Positions 1-8,710 of a stretch of 64,000 nucleotides of DNA are shown piece by piece; position 1 is the stretch's first letter, and each line of letters starts with the position of its first letter. Source of the stretch: Alkalimonas delamerensis (GTDB taxonomy: Bacteria > Pseudomonadota > Gammaproteobacteria > Enterobacterales > Alteromonadaceae); NCBI RefSeq assembly GCF_030717955.1, contig NZ_JAUZVY010000001.1, positions 806,001-870,000 of the forward strand, read 5' to 3'. A program made the position numbers and the translations under genes. Under the pieces are notes generated by a model. That model worked only from the letters and a program-made list of their open reading frames with translations, ran no database searches and had not been told where the DNA came from.

Positions 1-780
1 AGTACCACGGAAAATCTGGGTTTGTATACGGTGTCCAAAGAAATCGCTGGCATGCCTTCCACCGAAATTGCCATGCCGGTGGCCAGAGCATCCTTGCCAG
101 CGCTGGCCAAGCTGGTGGATGAGCAGCTGGCTTTTCGACAGCTCTACACCCAAATTTTAGCCTCGGTATTGTTCCTGGCGATCCCGGCCGCAGTTGGCTT
201 AAGTTTGCTGGCTGATCACATCATTTTGCTGTTGCTGGGGCCCAACTGGTCTGGTGCGGCTTTGTTTTTGCAAATTCTGGCTTTTGTTGGGGTGACACGG
301 GTGAACGTTGCCTGCGCGGTGTCGGCTTTGTCGGCGGTAGGCAGAGCCGATTTGCTGGGGCGTTACTCCTTCTACATGCTGCTGATTAAGGCAACTGCCA
401 TGAGCATCGGGATTTATCTCGGCGGGGCTGAAGGACTGGTTTGGGGCGTCTTGCTGTCCAGTTTGATTGGCATGGGTGTGATTCAATGGATTCAGCGTGG
501 ACTTGGCCTGATTGACTTTCGCTTATTGTACCGACAACTGTGGCGCGTACTGAGCGCCACGGTGGTGATGGTGGTGGTGGTGCTGCTGCTGCGTGAACTT
601 CCACTGATCGCTGACATCGGCCTTGTTGGTTGGCTCAGCATACCGCTGGCGCTGATCGGTGCTTTGAGCTATGCCTTAAGTCTGTTCTTTTTCTGCATGC
701 TCTCTCGCTGGCCGGATGGGCCGGAAAAAGCGCTATTTGAGCTAACCTTGGGGAGGTACGTGAGCAAGTGGTCAGGTTAG
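1..780 (+). CDS. Polysaccharide flippase (Wzx/PST family), C-terminal half, cut by the window edge
   Basis: The reading frame is open from base 1, so the start lies outside the window; 259 residues are visible. These are mostly hydrophobic helices with short polar loops. The early segment IAGMPSTEIAMPVARASLPALA resembles the conserved mid-region of oligosaccharide flippases that move undecaprenol-linked repeat units across the inner membrane (family knowledge). The length fits the second half of a protein of about 480-500 aa. It overlaps the next gene by 13 bases, so the two are probably co-transcribed. This is the first of three flippases in the window. The substrate cannot be read from the sequence. 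Confidence 0.8.
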   Translation, partial: STTENLGLYTVSKEIAGMPSTEIAMPVARASLPALAKLVDEQLAFRQLYTQILASVLFLAIPAAVGLSLLADHIILLLLGPNWSGAALFLQILAFVGVTRVNVACAVSALSAVGRADLLGRYSFYMLLIKATAMSIGIYLGGAEGLVWGVLLSSLIGMGVIQWIQRGLGLIDFRLLYRQLWRVLSATVVMVVVVLLLRELPLIADIGLVGWLSIPLALIGALSYALSLFFFCMLSRWPDGPEKALFELTLGRYVSKWSG

Positions 781-1865
781 CCTTTGCCGGAGATCTGTGT
801 TTAACCAGTGTCAAGCATGTGCCATATTCGACGGCTGAGCAGGCATTTGCCGATATTGCCGCCTTGTTCGAACCTTTTGACATTGCCTTTGCCAATCTGG
901 AGTGCTGCTGTACGGAGTCGTCGTTCGAAACGATCCGCATGTCGGTCCCCATTGAACAACTGCCCCCCTTGCAAGCTTTAGGGGTCGATGTGTTTTGTCT
1001 GGCGAATAATCATGTGAAGGATGCGGGGGCAGATGCTTTGCTGCAGATGCAAAGACACATCCAGCACAGTGGCTGCCAGTTTGTGGGGGCCGGTGCCAAT
1101 GCCGAGTCTGCTAACCGCATGCTGGTGCTGGAAAGCTGCGGTTTGACGCTGGGGGTGTTGAATGTCACCGATGCCAGTCATTATGCGGCCAGTGCGCAAG
1201 AGGCTGGAGTCGCGGCGCTGCACAAAAGCAGCTTGCTGCAGCAAGCCCGTCGGTTGTCTGCTCAGGTCGATGCCTTGGTGGTGATTGTTCATGCCGATCT
1301 CGAGTTCACCAATTACCCGGCTCCCTGGCGAGTACGGTTGTCGCGGGCTCTGGCGCCTTATTGCAAAGTAGTGGTGCATCATCATCCTCACACCTTGCAA
1401 GGCGTTGAAGTGTACAAAGGCTGCGTGATTGCCTATTCGTTGGGAAATTTCGTGTTTCCAGTTCACCGGGCTCGCTACATGCACAATCGTCCGGGGCAGG
1501 TCGAGCAGGGCATGGTGCTGGCTGTCTCTTTGGTGAAGCAGGCGGGCAGGGTGGAAGCCCAGTTGGACAAGGTGATCCCGACCCGTATTGGTCAAAATGG
1601 CTTTTTAACCGCAGTGACTGAATCGCAGCAGTTGCATGCTCAGCAGCAGTTGGCACTGTACTCCAGTCGTTTGGGCGATGCTGGCTTTTTACGGGCGCAT
1701 CACTTTCAATTGTGCAAGGCGCAGTTCAAAAAATTTGTGATGGGCACTTACTACACCTACCGCAAAGAGGGCATCCAGCAGGCGTTTGCTTATGTTCGGA
1801 TGCATTTTCGAACCGATCAGCATCGCAACTGGTTAAAAAGCTTTTTTACATTCGGCTTTTTTTAG
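768..1865 (+). CDS. CapA-family (PgsA-type) metallophosphatase-fold protein
   Basis: 365 aa, GTG start preceded by GGGAGGT at 751-757. Family motifs in order: FAGDLCL near residue 6, FANLECC near 43, LANNHVKDAG near 77, then VHHHPHTLQG and AYSLGNFVF in the second half. These are the metal- and substrate-binding signatures of the PGA_cap calcineurin-like fold found in capsule and poly-gamma-glutamate loci. No signal peptide or membrane segment is visible, which differs from membrane-anchored CapA/PgsA, so a cytoplasmic role is likely. It overlaps the upstream flippase. Its exact reaction is unknown; a role in polymer assembly or modification is inferred from context. Confidence 0.8.
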   Translation: MVRLAFAGDLCLTSVKHVPYSTAEQAFADIAALFEPFDIAFANLECCCTESSFETIRMSVPIEQLPPLQALGVDVFCLANNHVKDAGADALLQMQRHIQHSGCQFVGAGANAESANRMLVLESCGLTLGVLNVTDASHYAASAQEAGVAALHKSSLLQQARRLSAQVDALVVIVHADLEFTNYPAPWRVRLSRALAPYCKVVVHHHPHTLQGVEVYKGCVIAYSLGNFVFPVHRARYMHNRPGQVEQGMVLAVSLVKQAGRVEAQLDKVIPTRIGQNGFLTAVTESQQLHAQQQLALYSSRLGDAGFLRAHHFQLCKAQFKKFVMGTYYTYRKEGIQQAFAYVRMHFRTDQHRNWLKSFFTFGFF

Positions 1866-1874
1866 CGGTATAGT
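1845..1874 (+). promoter_or_regulatory. Sigma-70 promoter candidate for the phaB-like gene
   Basis: TTTACA at 1845-1850 and TATAGT at 1869-1874 are separated by 18 bases. They overlap the end of the capA-like gene and lie about 45 bases upstream of the reductase start. Identified by eye. Confidence 0.5.
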
Positions 1875-1916
1875 ATTCACCCTCAATCAGGAATGGTGAA
1901 ACGAAAAGGAATTGTT

Positions 1917-2642
1917 ATGAGCAAAGTAGCATTGATTACCGGTGGTACCCGTGGCATCGGCCGGGCGATATCTGAAGCCTTTTTACAACAAGGCTACCGG
2001 GTTGCGGCTGTGTATGCTGCCAATGATGAAGCGGCGCAGGCTTTTCATCAGGAAACCGGTATTCCAGTGTATCAGTGGGATGTCAGTGATTTTAACGCCT
2101 GCCAGCAAGGCATTGCTCAGGTAGAAGCTGATTTGGGGCCGGTGGAGATCCTGGTCAACAATGCCGGTATTACCCGCGATGGCATGTTCCATAAAATGAC
2201 GTTTGAGCAGTGGCAGGCCGTGATTAACACCAACCTGAGTTCCTTGTTCAATATGTGCCGCCCGGTGATTGAAGGCATGCGTGAGCGGGGTTTTGGCCGC
2301 ATTATTAATATCTCATCGATCAATGGTCAAAAAGGTCAGGCAGGCCAAACCAATTACAGCGCGGCCAAAGCAGGCGAGCTGGGTTTTACCAAGGCACTGG
2401 CGATGGAAAATGCCCGCAAAGGCATTACCGTCAACGCGATTTGCCCTGGTTACATTGCCACCGACATGGTCAATGCGATGCCGGCAGAGATAGTGAACGA
2501 AAAAATCGTACCGCACATTTTGGTCGGCCGCCTGGGACAACCCGAGGAAATTGCACGCTGTGCCGTTTTTCTGGCTTCTGCCGATGCTGGCTACATTACA
2601 GGCTCCACACTTTCAGTCAATGGTGGTCAGTACATGGCCTAG
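1917..2642 (+). CDS. phaB: Acetoacetyl-CoA reductase (PhaB-type short-chain dehydrogenase)
   Basis: 241 aa from ATG 1917, chosen because AAAAGGA (1904-1910) lies 6 bases upstream; an in-frame ATG at 1893 lacks a ribosome site. It is a classical SDR with TGGTRGIG at the NADPH-binding turn, NNAG, catalytic Ser in ISSING, and YSAAK for the Tyr/Lys pair. The ending SVNGGQYM is typical of PhaB rather than housekeeping FabG. PhaB reduces acetoacetyl-CoA to 3-hydroxybutyryl-CoA for polyhydroxybutyrate. No phaA or phaC is adjacent. The gene stands alone between its own promoter and a terminator, inside a polysaccharide cluster. FabG activity cannot be excluded. Confidence 0.8.
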   Translation: MSKVALITGGTRGIGRAISEAFLQQGYRVAAVYAANDEAAQAFHQETGIPVYQWDVSDFNACQQGIAQVEADLGPVEILVNNAGITRDGMFHKMTFEQWQAVINTNLSSLFNMCRPVIEGMRERGFGRIINISSINGQKGQAGQTNYSAAKAGELGFTKALAMENARKGITVNAICPGYIATDMVNAMPAEIVNEKIVPHILVGRLGQPEEIARCAVFLASADAGYITGSTLSVNGGQYMA

Positions 2643-2680
2643 CCAGCCAATCTCAAGTTCGTTAAGGACCGATTTTGCCC

Positions 2681-2708
2681 AAGCCGCCGTTTTCAGGCGG
2701 CTTTTTCG
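2681..2708 (+). terminator. Rho-independent terminator after phaB
   Basis: Perfect 8-bp stem AAGCCGCC (2681-2688) / GGCGGCTT (2696-2703) with a 7-base loop, continuing into a T-rich tract. It insulates phaB from the following operon. Confidence 0.85.
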
Positions 2709-2746
2709 TTTTTCCCTTGCGCTGGTGTCTCTGCTCGACTATCTAA

Positions 2747-2780
2747 TTGTCATTAAACTGCAATCAAAGCCACCTATGCT
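2747..2780 (+). promoter_or_regulatory. Pho-box-like promoter of the asparagine-synthase/flippase operon
   Basis: TTGTCAT (2747-2753), TAAA, CTGCAAT (2758-2764) matches the PhoB direct-repeat pattern CTGTCAT-N4-CTGTCAT at 11 of 14 positions. A -10-like TATGCT (2775-2780) follows 10 bases after the second repeat, which is the known geometry of PhoB-activated promoters. The start codon lies 84 bases downstream. A weaker alternative is TTGCGC (2717-2722) with TATCTA (2740-2745). By eye only. Confidence 0.4.
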
Positions 2781-2864
2781 CAGCATCATGCATGGGTATG
2801 ACAACCAGATGACAGCAGCAACAGCCAAGGCGTCGTTGCGGCATGTCAGAAGCAAAGGACTGTG

Positions 2865-4538
2865 ATGAAGCAGGCAGTAATTCGACTGGGCCAGCAAGCG
2901 ACCATTCCGCTGGCACCAACCACCATCGAACGCTTAGCTGCGGTGCCGGAAATTTCGGTACCGGGCCTGACGCTGCAAAGCAGCATCGCGCCCCAGCGCG
3001 ATGGCGATAACCTGCTGCTGGTGTTGGGCACCCCCTTACCGGCCATTGAAATCATTCCTGCCAATTGGCAAGCCGCCATGCAGCAGTTGCCACAGCGCGA
3101 AGGTGTATTTGCTGCGCTGTTTTGGGATGCACAGGCGCAAAAACTGGTGATTTGCACCGATGTGCTGGGTTTGCAGCCTTTGTACTGGCAACGCCGTCCG
3201 GGCGAGGTGGTGCTATCCGATAAAACCACCACTTTTGTTGGGTCGGCCGATTTGGCCGGTTGGGGCGCGTTCTTGGCGCTGGGCTACCCGCTTGGAGCCG
3301 ATACCCTGACCAGCGAGGTGAAACGGCTGGATCCAGCTACTGTCTGGGTGTTGGAGCAGAATGGCGAAATCAGCCAGCAGCAGCGTTACTGGCAATTTGA
3401 CAGCGAAGCTCCAGCGGCTTCGATCGATGAAGTCGCCAGCGCCTTAGGGCAGAGTGTTGACTTGGCCATTGCCGCAGTGCCTGATACCGAGCACGGCATT
3501 TTGCTCAGTGGCGGTTACGACTCGCGGTTAATCGCTTTTTTGCTGCACCAACGTCAAGTGTCGATGCGAGCCACCATCGTATCGCACTACGATGAAAACC
3601 TGGATGCCGATGCCCGCTTTGCCAAGGCCATTGCCCGGCATTTGCAGATCCCTTTTCGTTTACAGCTGCCTGAGCAAGACTTTTTTTCCAGCCCGGCTTA
3701 TCTCGATTATCTGGCAGCTTCCGATGGCGAAATACCCAGTTTGTATCTTTTTATCAGTCAGGTTGGTCAGTTTATCGATGCGCCTGTGGTGTGGGAGGGG
3801 CTGTTGCCCGGCAAAACCCTAAAAGCCAGTGAAGCCAGCTTTGCGGCTTTTTGGGCCGCCAATGTCAAAGACTTTAAGCAGCCGCAATGGCGTGCCGCCG
3901 AGTTGGTGTTTGGCGCTGAGCAAGCGGCTGCCATGTGGCAAGCCTTTACCGAGCGCTGGCAACAAGAGCAGGCTGTTTTTCCAGACAGTGGTGAAGGTAC
4001 CGCCCGCTTTAATCTGGCTCATCGCGCCCGCAACCGGGTTGGGCCCAACCCGTTTAAAGTCTATCAGCAAAAAGCAACGGTTTTGATGCCGGGAATGAGC
4101 CGGGCCTATCTGCAAGCGGCCATGTCGGTGCCGCACAGCAGCAAGCAACAGCATCAGTTTTACCAACAACTCTTTGCCCGCCACTACCCGGATGCATTGC
4201 GCTTTCCAATCGCGCATGGCTCTGTGGTCTCCCCCATGCACAGCCGCTCTTTGGTCGATTACGGCTTTTTGGCGGCCCTGGCCTGCCACAACCGGCTCAG
4301 TCGGTATCCGCGCTGGATGAAGCGGTTGGGGTTGAAGCCCGCCGCTGGCTTTTCCAGGTCCCGTTTTCTCGATCCCAGTCGGTTGGCCGGGCAGGGAGCG
4401 TTGGATCTGAACCCCGCTTTGATGGCGAGCATTGAAAACGGCAGCGAATTGCCAGAACAAGCCATCAGGCTGCTGTTTTACTGGCGCTGCTGGCAGGGGT
4501 TGCGGCATAAAAACTTGAGGGACTTATGGCCGGACTAA
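2865..4538 (+). CDS. Asparagine-synthase-like protein 1 (glutaminase domain lacks Cys)
   Basis: 557 aa from ATG 2865 with AAAGGA at 2854-2859; a GTG one codon earlier is less likely. The C-terminal half carries the PP-loop ATP-pyrophosphatase motif SGGYDS at residues 215-220, the adenylating site of AsnB-like enzymes. The N-terminal region keeps traces of a class II glutaminase fold (CTDVLGLQPLYW near residue 97) but has no N-terminal catalytic Cys. It therefore probably cannot release ammonia from glutamine. Likely an ATP-dependent amide or ligase-type enzyme using another amine donor; acting on a sugar or amino-acid substituent of the polymer is inference. It overlaps the second paralog by 13 bases. 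Confidence 0.75.
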   Translation: MKQAVIRLGQQATIPLAPTTIERLAAVPEISVPGLTLQSSIAPQRDGDNLLLVLGTPLPAIEIIPANWQAAMQQLPQREGVFAALFWDAQAQKLVICTDVLGLQPLYWQRRPGEVVLSDKTTTFVGSADLAGWGAFLALGYPLGADTLTSEVKRLDPATVWVLEQNGEISQQQRYWQFDSEAPAASIDEVASALGQSVDLAIAAVPDTEHGILLSGGYDSRLIAFLLHQRQVSMRATIVSHYDENLDADARFAKAIARHLQIPFRLQLPEQDFFSSPAYLDYLAASDGEIPSLYLFISQVGQFIDAPVVWEGLLPGKTLKASEASFAAFWAANVKDFKQPQWRAAELVFGAEQAAAMWQAFTERWQQEQAVFPDSGEGTARFNLAHRARNRVGPNPFKVYQQKATVLMPGMSRAYLQAAMSVPHSSKQQHQFYQQLFARHYPDALRFPIAHGSVVSPMHSRSLVDYGFLAALACHNRLSRYPRWMKRLGLKPAAGFSRSRFLDPSRLAGQGALDLNPALMASIENGSELPEQAIRLLFYWRCWQGLRHKNLRDLWPD

Positions 4539-6085
4539 CAGCGCCGAGGGTTGCGGCCTCAGTGCGCAAAACGCAGCTGCAAACCGGCCGTCGGGATGAT
4601 TTTATCTTGCGTTTGCAACAGCAGCCGGGGGCTGTGCTGCTGGAAGGCGAGCCAGAAGGCTTTTATGGCTACCAGCTAGCTGGCGACACGCCGGATGACG
4701 GCGCCTTTGTACGCTGGTCTTTAAAGCAGGGCCGTTTTGAGCTGTCGGCGGACCGACTCGGTTTGTACCCGCTGTATTACGTTGAAATGGACGCGCAACT
4801 GGTGATCAGCAATTCGCTGGCGCTTTTGGCTGAGCGCTTTCCGTTGGAAACCGATGCCGAAGCGGTGGGACTCTTTCTGCGGCTTGGTTTTTACCTGGGC
4901 AGCGATACGGCCTTTTTAGGCGTTAAACGAGCCGAAGGCCAGCTGAGGGTGCAGCTGGATGACACCGGCCTGACCATCGAAAGCCGTCGGCCAGAGCTTA
5001 AACGAATGTCGCAGCCCTTTAGCGCGGCCCGCTATCAGCAATTGTTTGCTGGGGCGCTGGCAAAGCTTCGTGGCGCTCAGTTGCCGCTGTATGTGCCACT
5101 GACCGGCGGCAAAGACTCGCGCCATATTTTGTTGACCGCCAGTTCCCTGGGTTTGCCGATTAAAGAAAGCTACACCACCCGGGTCCTGTCGCCTCACAGC
5201 AACGATGACGTAACCATAGCCCGAGAGCTCTGCCAGCGGCTGCAGGTGCCTCACCGGGTACTGGATTCAGAGCAGCGGCTGCACAATGCCGAACAGCAAA
5301 AAAACATCCGTACCAGTTTTGAAACCTACGATCATTTTTGGATCAATCAGGTCGGCCAGTACATGACACAAAAAACGCCGGGCCTGGTGCTGGACGGCTT
5401 TGGTGGGGATGTGCTCAGCCAGTCGAAAGTCGTGACGCCGCAGATGCATCGGTGTTATCAGCAAGGCGACTGGGCCGCATTAGCGGCTTTAATTGCACCG
5501 ATGGATCCTTATTTTGAAGCCTACTTTCAAGCCAGGCCCGAGTTTTTAGTGTCGCCAGAGCGACTGCAAGCGCGGCTGCAAGCCGAGTTGGAAAAGTTCG
5601 CCGACGAGGTGATTCCGGTGAAAAGCTTTTACTTCTGGAATCGCAGCCGCCGCGCCATTGCCATCAGCAGTTTTCGGCAATTAAATGGCAACAGCCAGGC
5701 TTTTTTCCCCTACATGCAAGCCGAACTGTTTGATTTTCTGCGGGCACTGCCGGAAGATTTGTATTTTTCACAGCAATTTCATGCCAACTGCATTGCGCAG
5801 GCCTTTCCTGAGTTTGCCGATATCCCCTTTGCCAGCAACAAAGCGCGCGGTGATGCCCTGGCCGGCAGGCGAACCCTGTTTAATGTGCTGGCTTTGATGC
5901 GGGAAATTGCCCAGGCCGATTTTATCGCGGCGCCGATGCGCTTGCGTGCGCTGCTATCCTGTCTGCGGTCCAGCACGGTGAAAGACAGTGCGGTGACCTT
6001 TTTTTATTTTTTCCGACCGATGATTTACCTGAATCAGCTGCGCCATTGGCGTTTTCCCAAACGTGAGCATCTGGGGCATGGCTAG
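4526..6085 (+). CDS. Asparagine-synthase-like protein 2 (glutaminase domain lacks Cys)
   Basis: 519 aa from ATG 4526, with GAGGG just upstream inside the preceding gene. PP-loop TGGKDS lies at residues 193-198. Residues 75-85 (SADRLGLYPLYY) match the core of a glutaminase-like domain, but the chain starts MAGLT with no Cys. It is a diverged paralog of the gene before it. It is translated in overlap with that gene and followed after 9 bases by a flippase. Two such proteins acting together, perhaps as a heteromer or in sequence, is inference. The canonical XrtA-associated amidotransferase has an active glutaminase Cys, so this pair is distinct from it. Confidence 0.75.
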   Translation: MAGLTAPRVAASVRKTQLQTGRRDDFILRLQQQPGAVLLEGEPEGFYGYQLAGDTPDDGAFVRWSLKQGRFELSADRLGLYPLYYVEMDAQLVISNSLALLAERFPLETDAEAVGLFLRLGFYLGSDTAFLGVKRAEGQLRVQLDDTGLTIESRRPELKRMSQPFSAARYQQLFAGALAKLRGAQLPLYVPLTGGKDSRHILLTASSLGLPIKESYTTRVLSPHSNDDVTIARELCQRLQVPHRVLDSEQRLHNAEQQKNIRTSFETYDHFWINQVGQYMTQKTPGLVLDGFGGDVLSQSKVVTPQMHRCYQQGDWAALAALIAPMDPYFEAYFQARPEFLVSPERLQARLQAELEKFADEVIPVKSFYFWNRSRRAIAISSFRQLNGNSQAFFPYMQAELFDFLRALPEDLYFSQQFHANCIAQAFPEFADIPFASNKARGDALAGRRTLFNVLALMREIAQADFIAAPMRLRALLSCLRSSTVKDSAVTFFYFFRPMIYLNQLRHWRFPKREHLGHG

Positions 6086-6094
6086 CGGTGGTGC

Positions 6095-7519
6095 ATGAGT
6101 AAAGTTAAACAGGCCATTATCAACGCCTCCATTACCTCGGTGTTGCTGCAAGGCATTGCGCTTTGCTCGGCCATTGCCGTAGCGCGGCTACTGACGCCCG
6201 AAGAAATCGGCACCTACGCCGTGGTGGCGGCTTTGGTGATGATTCTGTCGGAGTTTAAGGCGCTGGGCGCCGGGGTGTATCTGGTACGTGAAGAGCAGAT
6301 AGACAGCGGCAAAGTGCGCAGTGCCCTTGGCCTAACCATGTTGATGTCCTGGTTGCTGGCGGCGGTGATCCTGCTGCTGGCTGTGCCCATAGCGCGTTAT
6401 TACCGGATTGAGGAAGCGCCGCTGTTGCTGCTGATGCTGGCTTCAACCTTTGTCATCACGCCCTACGTCAGCATTCCTTATGCCTTGCTGGTTCGTGCCA
6501 TGGACTTTGGCGCCTTGCGCACCATCAAGCTGGTCAGTGCTTTGGCCTCTTTTGGGGTGACCCTGGCTGGTATTGTCTGGGGGCTGAGCTTTTATGCCCT
6601 GGCGCTTGGGTACGCCTTTGGCTTTGCAACCCAGCTGGGGTTGCTTAATAGGCTGTATCGACCTGCACAGATGCAGTACCGCCCTCAGTTTTGCCAGCTG
6701 CAGAGCATTGCCAGTCTGGGTTTGCTGACCACAGCGGCGGAATTTATGAAACGCGCCAGTCAGGTGATGCCGGACCTGGTGATTGGGCGCCTGGGGACTA
6801 CCTTTGAAGTCGGTATCTTCTCCCGCGGCCAGGGCTTTGTGCAGTTTCTATCCGATGGCTTGCGCATGGGGGTGGGCATTGTGTCCTTGCCCTACCTTTC
6901 CGAAATCAAACGCAGTGGTGGCGATCTGGCCGCTGCCTACATCCGCGGCAGTGCCTTGTTCAATGCCTTGGCATGGCCGGTGCTGGCAGTCGCAGCCTTG
7001 GCCAGCTTGCCGGTGATCCGGGTACTCTTTGGCGACCAATGGGATGCCGCTGCGCCCATCGCTTCGGTATTGATGCTTTGGGCGGGGTTAAAAACACTGC
7101 ATTTTCAGTTTCATAGTTTTGTGATTGCTCTTGGCCGACCCTGCTTGACCCTGTGGCGAGAGGGCGGCAACGCACTAGCGACTCTGCTGATGTGTGCTTT
7201 GTTGTACTCTAAAGGCTTGCAGGCAATGGCCGCTGGCTTTGTGGTCATTGCATTGATTGAAGCCGCTGTTTTGTTGTGGCTGTTGCAAAGCCAGATTGAT
7301 CTGAATATCAAGTATTTTATTCGAACCATGTTGCAGAATGCAGTCATCACACTGCTGTGTCTGATGCCGGTATGGGGCTTTCATCAGCTGTATGACTTTC
7401 AGCAAGGTCAACCCTGGTTGATTGTGGCTAGTATAGCGCTGCTGATGCCATTCTGGTGGTTGTTGTGGTTGAAGCTGTTGCGTCATCCGTTATTCACTGT
7501 ATTAGTTTCAAACCAGTGA
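6095..7519 (+). CDS. Polysaccharide flippase (Wzx/PST family)
   Basis: 474 aa, the full length of the family, with about 12-14 hydrophobic helices. The N-terminal helix begins INASITSVLLQGIALC and is followed by ARLLTPEEIGTYAVV, a signature of lipopolysaccharide O-unit and teichuronic-acid flippases. It sits 9 bases after the second asparagine-synthase-like gene, so the three probably form one operon. It likely moves a lipid-linked saccharide, perhaps carrying the modification made by its two neighbours (inference). The start has no strong ribosome site, consistent with translational coupling. Confidence 0.85.
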   Translation: MSKVKQAIINASITSVLLQGIALCSAIAVARLLTPEEIGTYAVVAALVMILSEFKALGAGVYLVREEQIDSGKVRSALGLTMLMSWLLAAVILLLAVPIARYYRIEEAPLLLLMLASTFVITPYVSIPYALLVRAMDFGALRTIKLVSALASFGVTLAGIVWGLSFYALALGYAFGFATQLGLLNRLYRPAQMQYRPQFCQLQSIASLGLLTTAAEFMKRASQVMPDLVIGRLGTTFEVGIFSRGQGFVQFLSDGLRMGVGIVSLPYLSEIKRSGGDLAAAYIRGSALFNALAWPVLAVAALASLPVIRVLFGDQWDAAAPIASVLMLWAGLKTLHFQFHSFVIALGRPCLTLWREGGNALATLLMCALLYSKGLQAMAAGFVVIALIEAAVLLWLLQSQIDLNIKYFIRTMLQNAVITLLCLMPVWGFHQLYDFQQGQPWLIVASIALLMPFWWLLWLKLLRHPLFTVLVSNQ

Positions 7520-7590
7520 TTTGATGTCACAAAGCGACGTTAGATTGTGCTGCTGGTGTTCTTCGTATTAGGGTGGTGAGAGTCGTCGGT

Positions 7591-7619
7591 TTGTAATGAC
7601 ATTGTTTTTGGGCTATATT
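7591..7619 (+). promoter_or_regulatory. Sigma-70 promoter candidate for the acyltransferase
   Basis: TTGTAA at 7591-7596 and TATATT at 7614-7619 with 17-base spacing, 46 bases before the ATG. By eye. Confidence 0.5.
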
Positions 7620-7665
7620 CCGGCTGGAACCTTTTATGAGTGGCGTTTTAACTTAAGGAAGAGTC

Positions 7666-8667
7666 ATGTCACCTAAACTGAATTATATTCATTACTTCAG
7701 AGCATTAGCCATTATTTTTATCGTTTCGGGGCACTCCATCGATATATTTGACTGGCCTGATGGAAGTGAGTTAGAGCGTTGGCTTCGTATCTTTATATCC
7801 AATGGTAGTGCGCTCTTTGTTTTTATAGCTGGCTATCTTTTTCAACATTTACTTGTTAAGTTTGATGCGAAAAAGTACTACAAGAATAAGCTGACCAATG
7901 TTTTGCTTCCTTATTTAATTGTATCGATCCCTGCAATAATTATATTTACGTTTATCATCGAAAGAGACCGAGTGCCAGCAGACTTATACGACTCGAGCTA
8001 CATAAACATTATCACGTATTTTATCTTGACGGGAAGACACCTTGCTCCATTATGGTTTATCCCCATGATAGCGATATTTTTTATGGTGGCGGTTCCATTG
8101 AAGAACCTTGATAAAAGCCGGTTTTTTTACATGCTTCTCCCCATCCTTATACTCATATCGTGCGTCATCCCAAGGGGAGGGATGCCATACCAAAACTTCA
8201 CACATTTCTTTTCGATATACATGTTAGGAATGTTTTGCAGTCACTACAAAGATCAAATTAACGATGTTATCTCTAAACCGTCGTTCTTAATTGCATCCCT
8301 TTCCCTAGTCGTTGCATTTGCATTCTCAGAGTTTTACTACACCACGAGAACGATGACTTGGTTGAACTTTCTTCAGAAATGCTTTGCCAGTATTTTCTTT
8401 CTTGGCTTATTGTATAAGTTTAATTATAAGCTTACCTCCAAGCTTCTAAGTAAAGTCGCTGATTATAGTTTTGGTGTGTTTTTTATACACTCTTATATCA
8501 TATCATTTGGCAAAGTTCTTTACGCTCATTTATACGATGAGCCTGTTAGGTTTCACCTTATTCTCTATGTAGCTTGCATCCTGTTAACCTTTTCTATCTG
8601 CCTATTGATTGTGGATGTTGTCAAATTGATATTTAAATCCAGAAGTCGCTATTTAGTGGGCTCTTAG
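7666..8667 (+). CDS. Acyltransferase family 3 membrane protein (OafA/NodX-like)
   Basis: 333 aa; ATG 7666 preceded by AAGGAAG. It starts KLNYIHYFRALAIIFIVSGHSID, the typical first helix of acyltransferase-3 proteins with the conserved R and H. About ten hydrophobic helices follow. The family transfers acetyl or other acyl groups from the cytoplasm to sugars of O-antigen or capsule. The gene is visibly more AT-rich than its neighbours, with many ATA, TTT and AAA codons, which suggests recent acquisition. It stands alone and converges on the next gene. The sugar acceptor is unknown. Confidence 0.85.
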   Translation: MSPKLNYIHYFRALAIIFIVSGHSIDIFDWPDGSELERWLRIFISNGSALFVFIAGYLFQHLLVKFDAKKYYKNKLTNVLLPYLIVSIPAIIIFTFIIERDRVPADLYDSSYINIITYFILTGRHLAPLWFIPMIAIFFMVAVPLKNLDKSRFFYMLLPILILISCVIPRGGMPYQNFTHFFSIYMLGMFCSHYKDQINDVISKPSFLIASLSLVVAFAFSEFYYTTRTMTWLNFLQKCFASIFFLGLLYKFNYKLTSKLLSKVADYSFGVFFIHSYIISFGKVLYAHLYDEPVRFHLILYVACILLTFSICLLIVDVVKLIFKSRSRYLVGS

Positions 8668-8710
8668 TGTTCGCCGAGCATGCATCCGCTATGCTTCATA
8701 GGGATAAAAC

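Noticed and set aside
1917..2642. Housekeeping FabG
   Set aside because: The PhaB-like C-terminus and lone position outside any fab operon favour acetoacetyl-CoA reductase, though activity is not proven.
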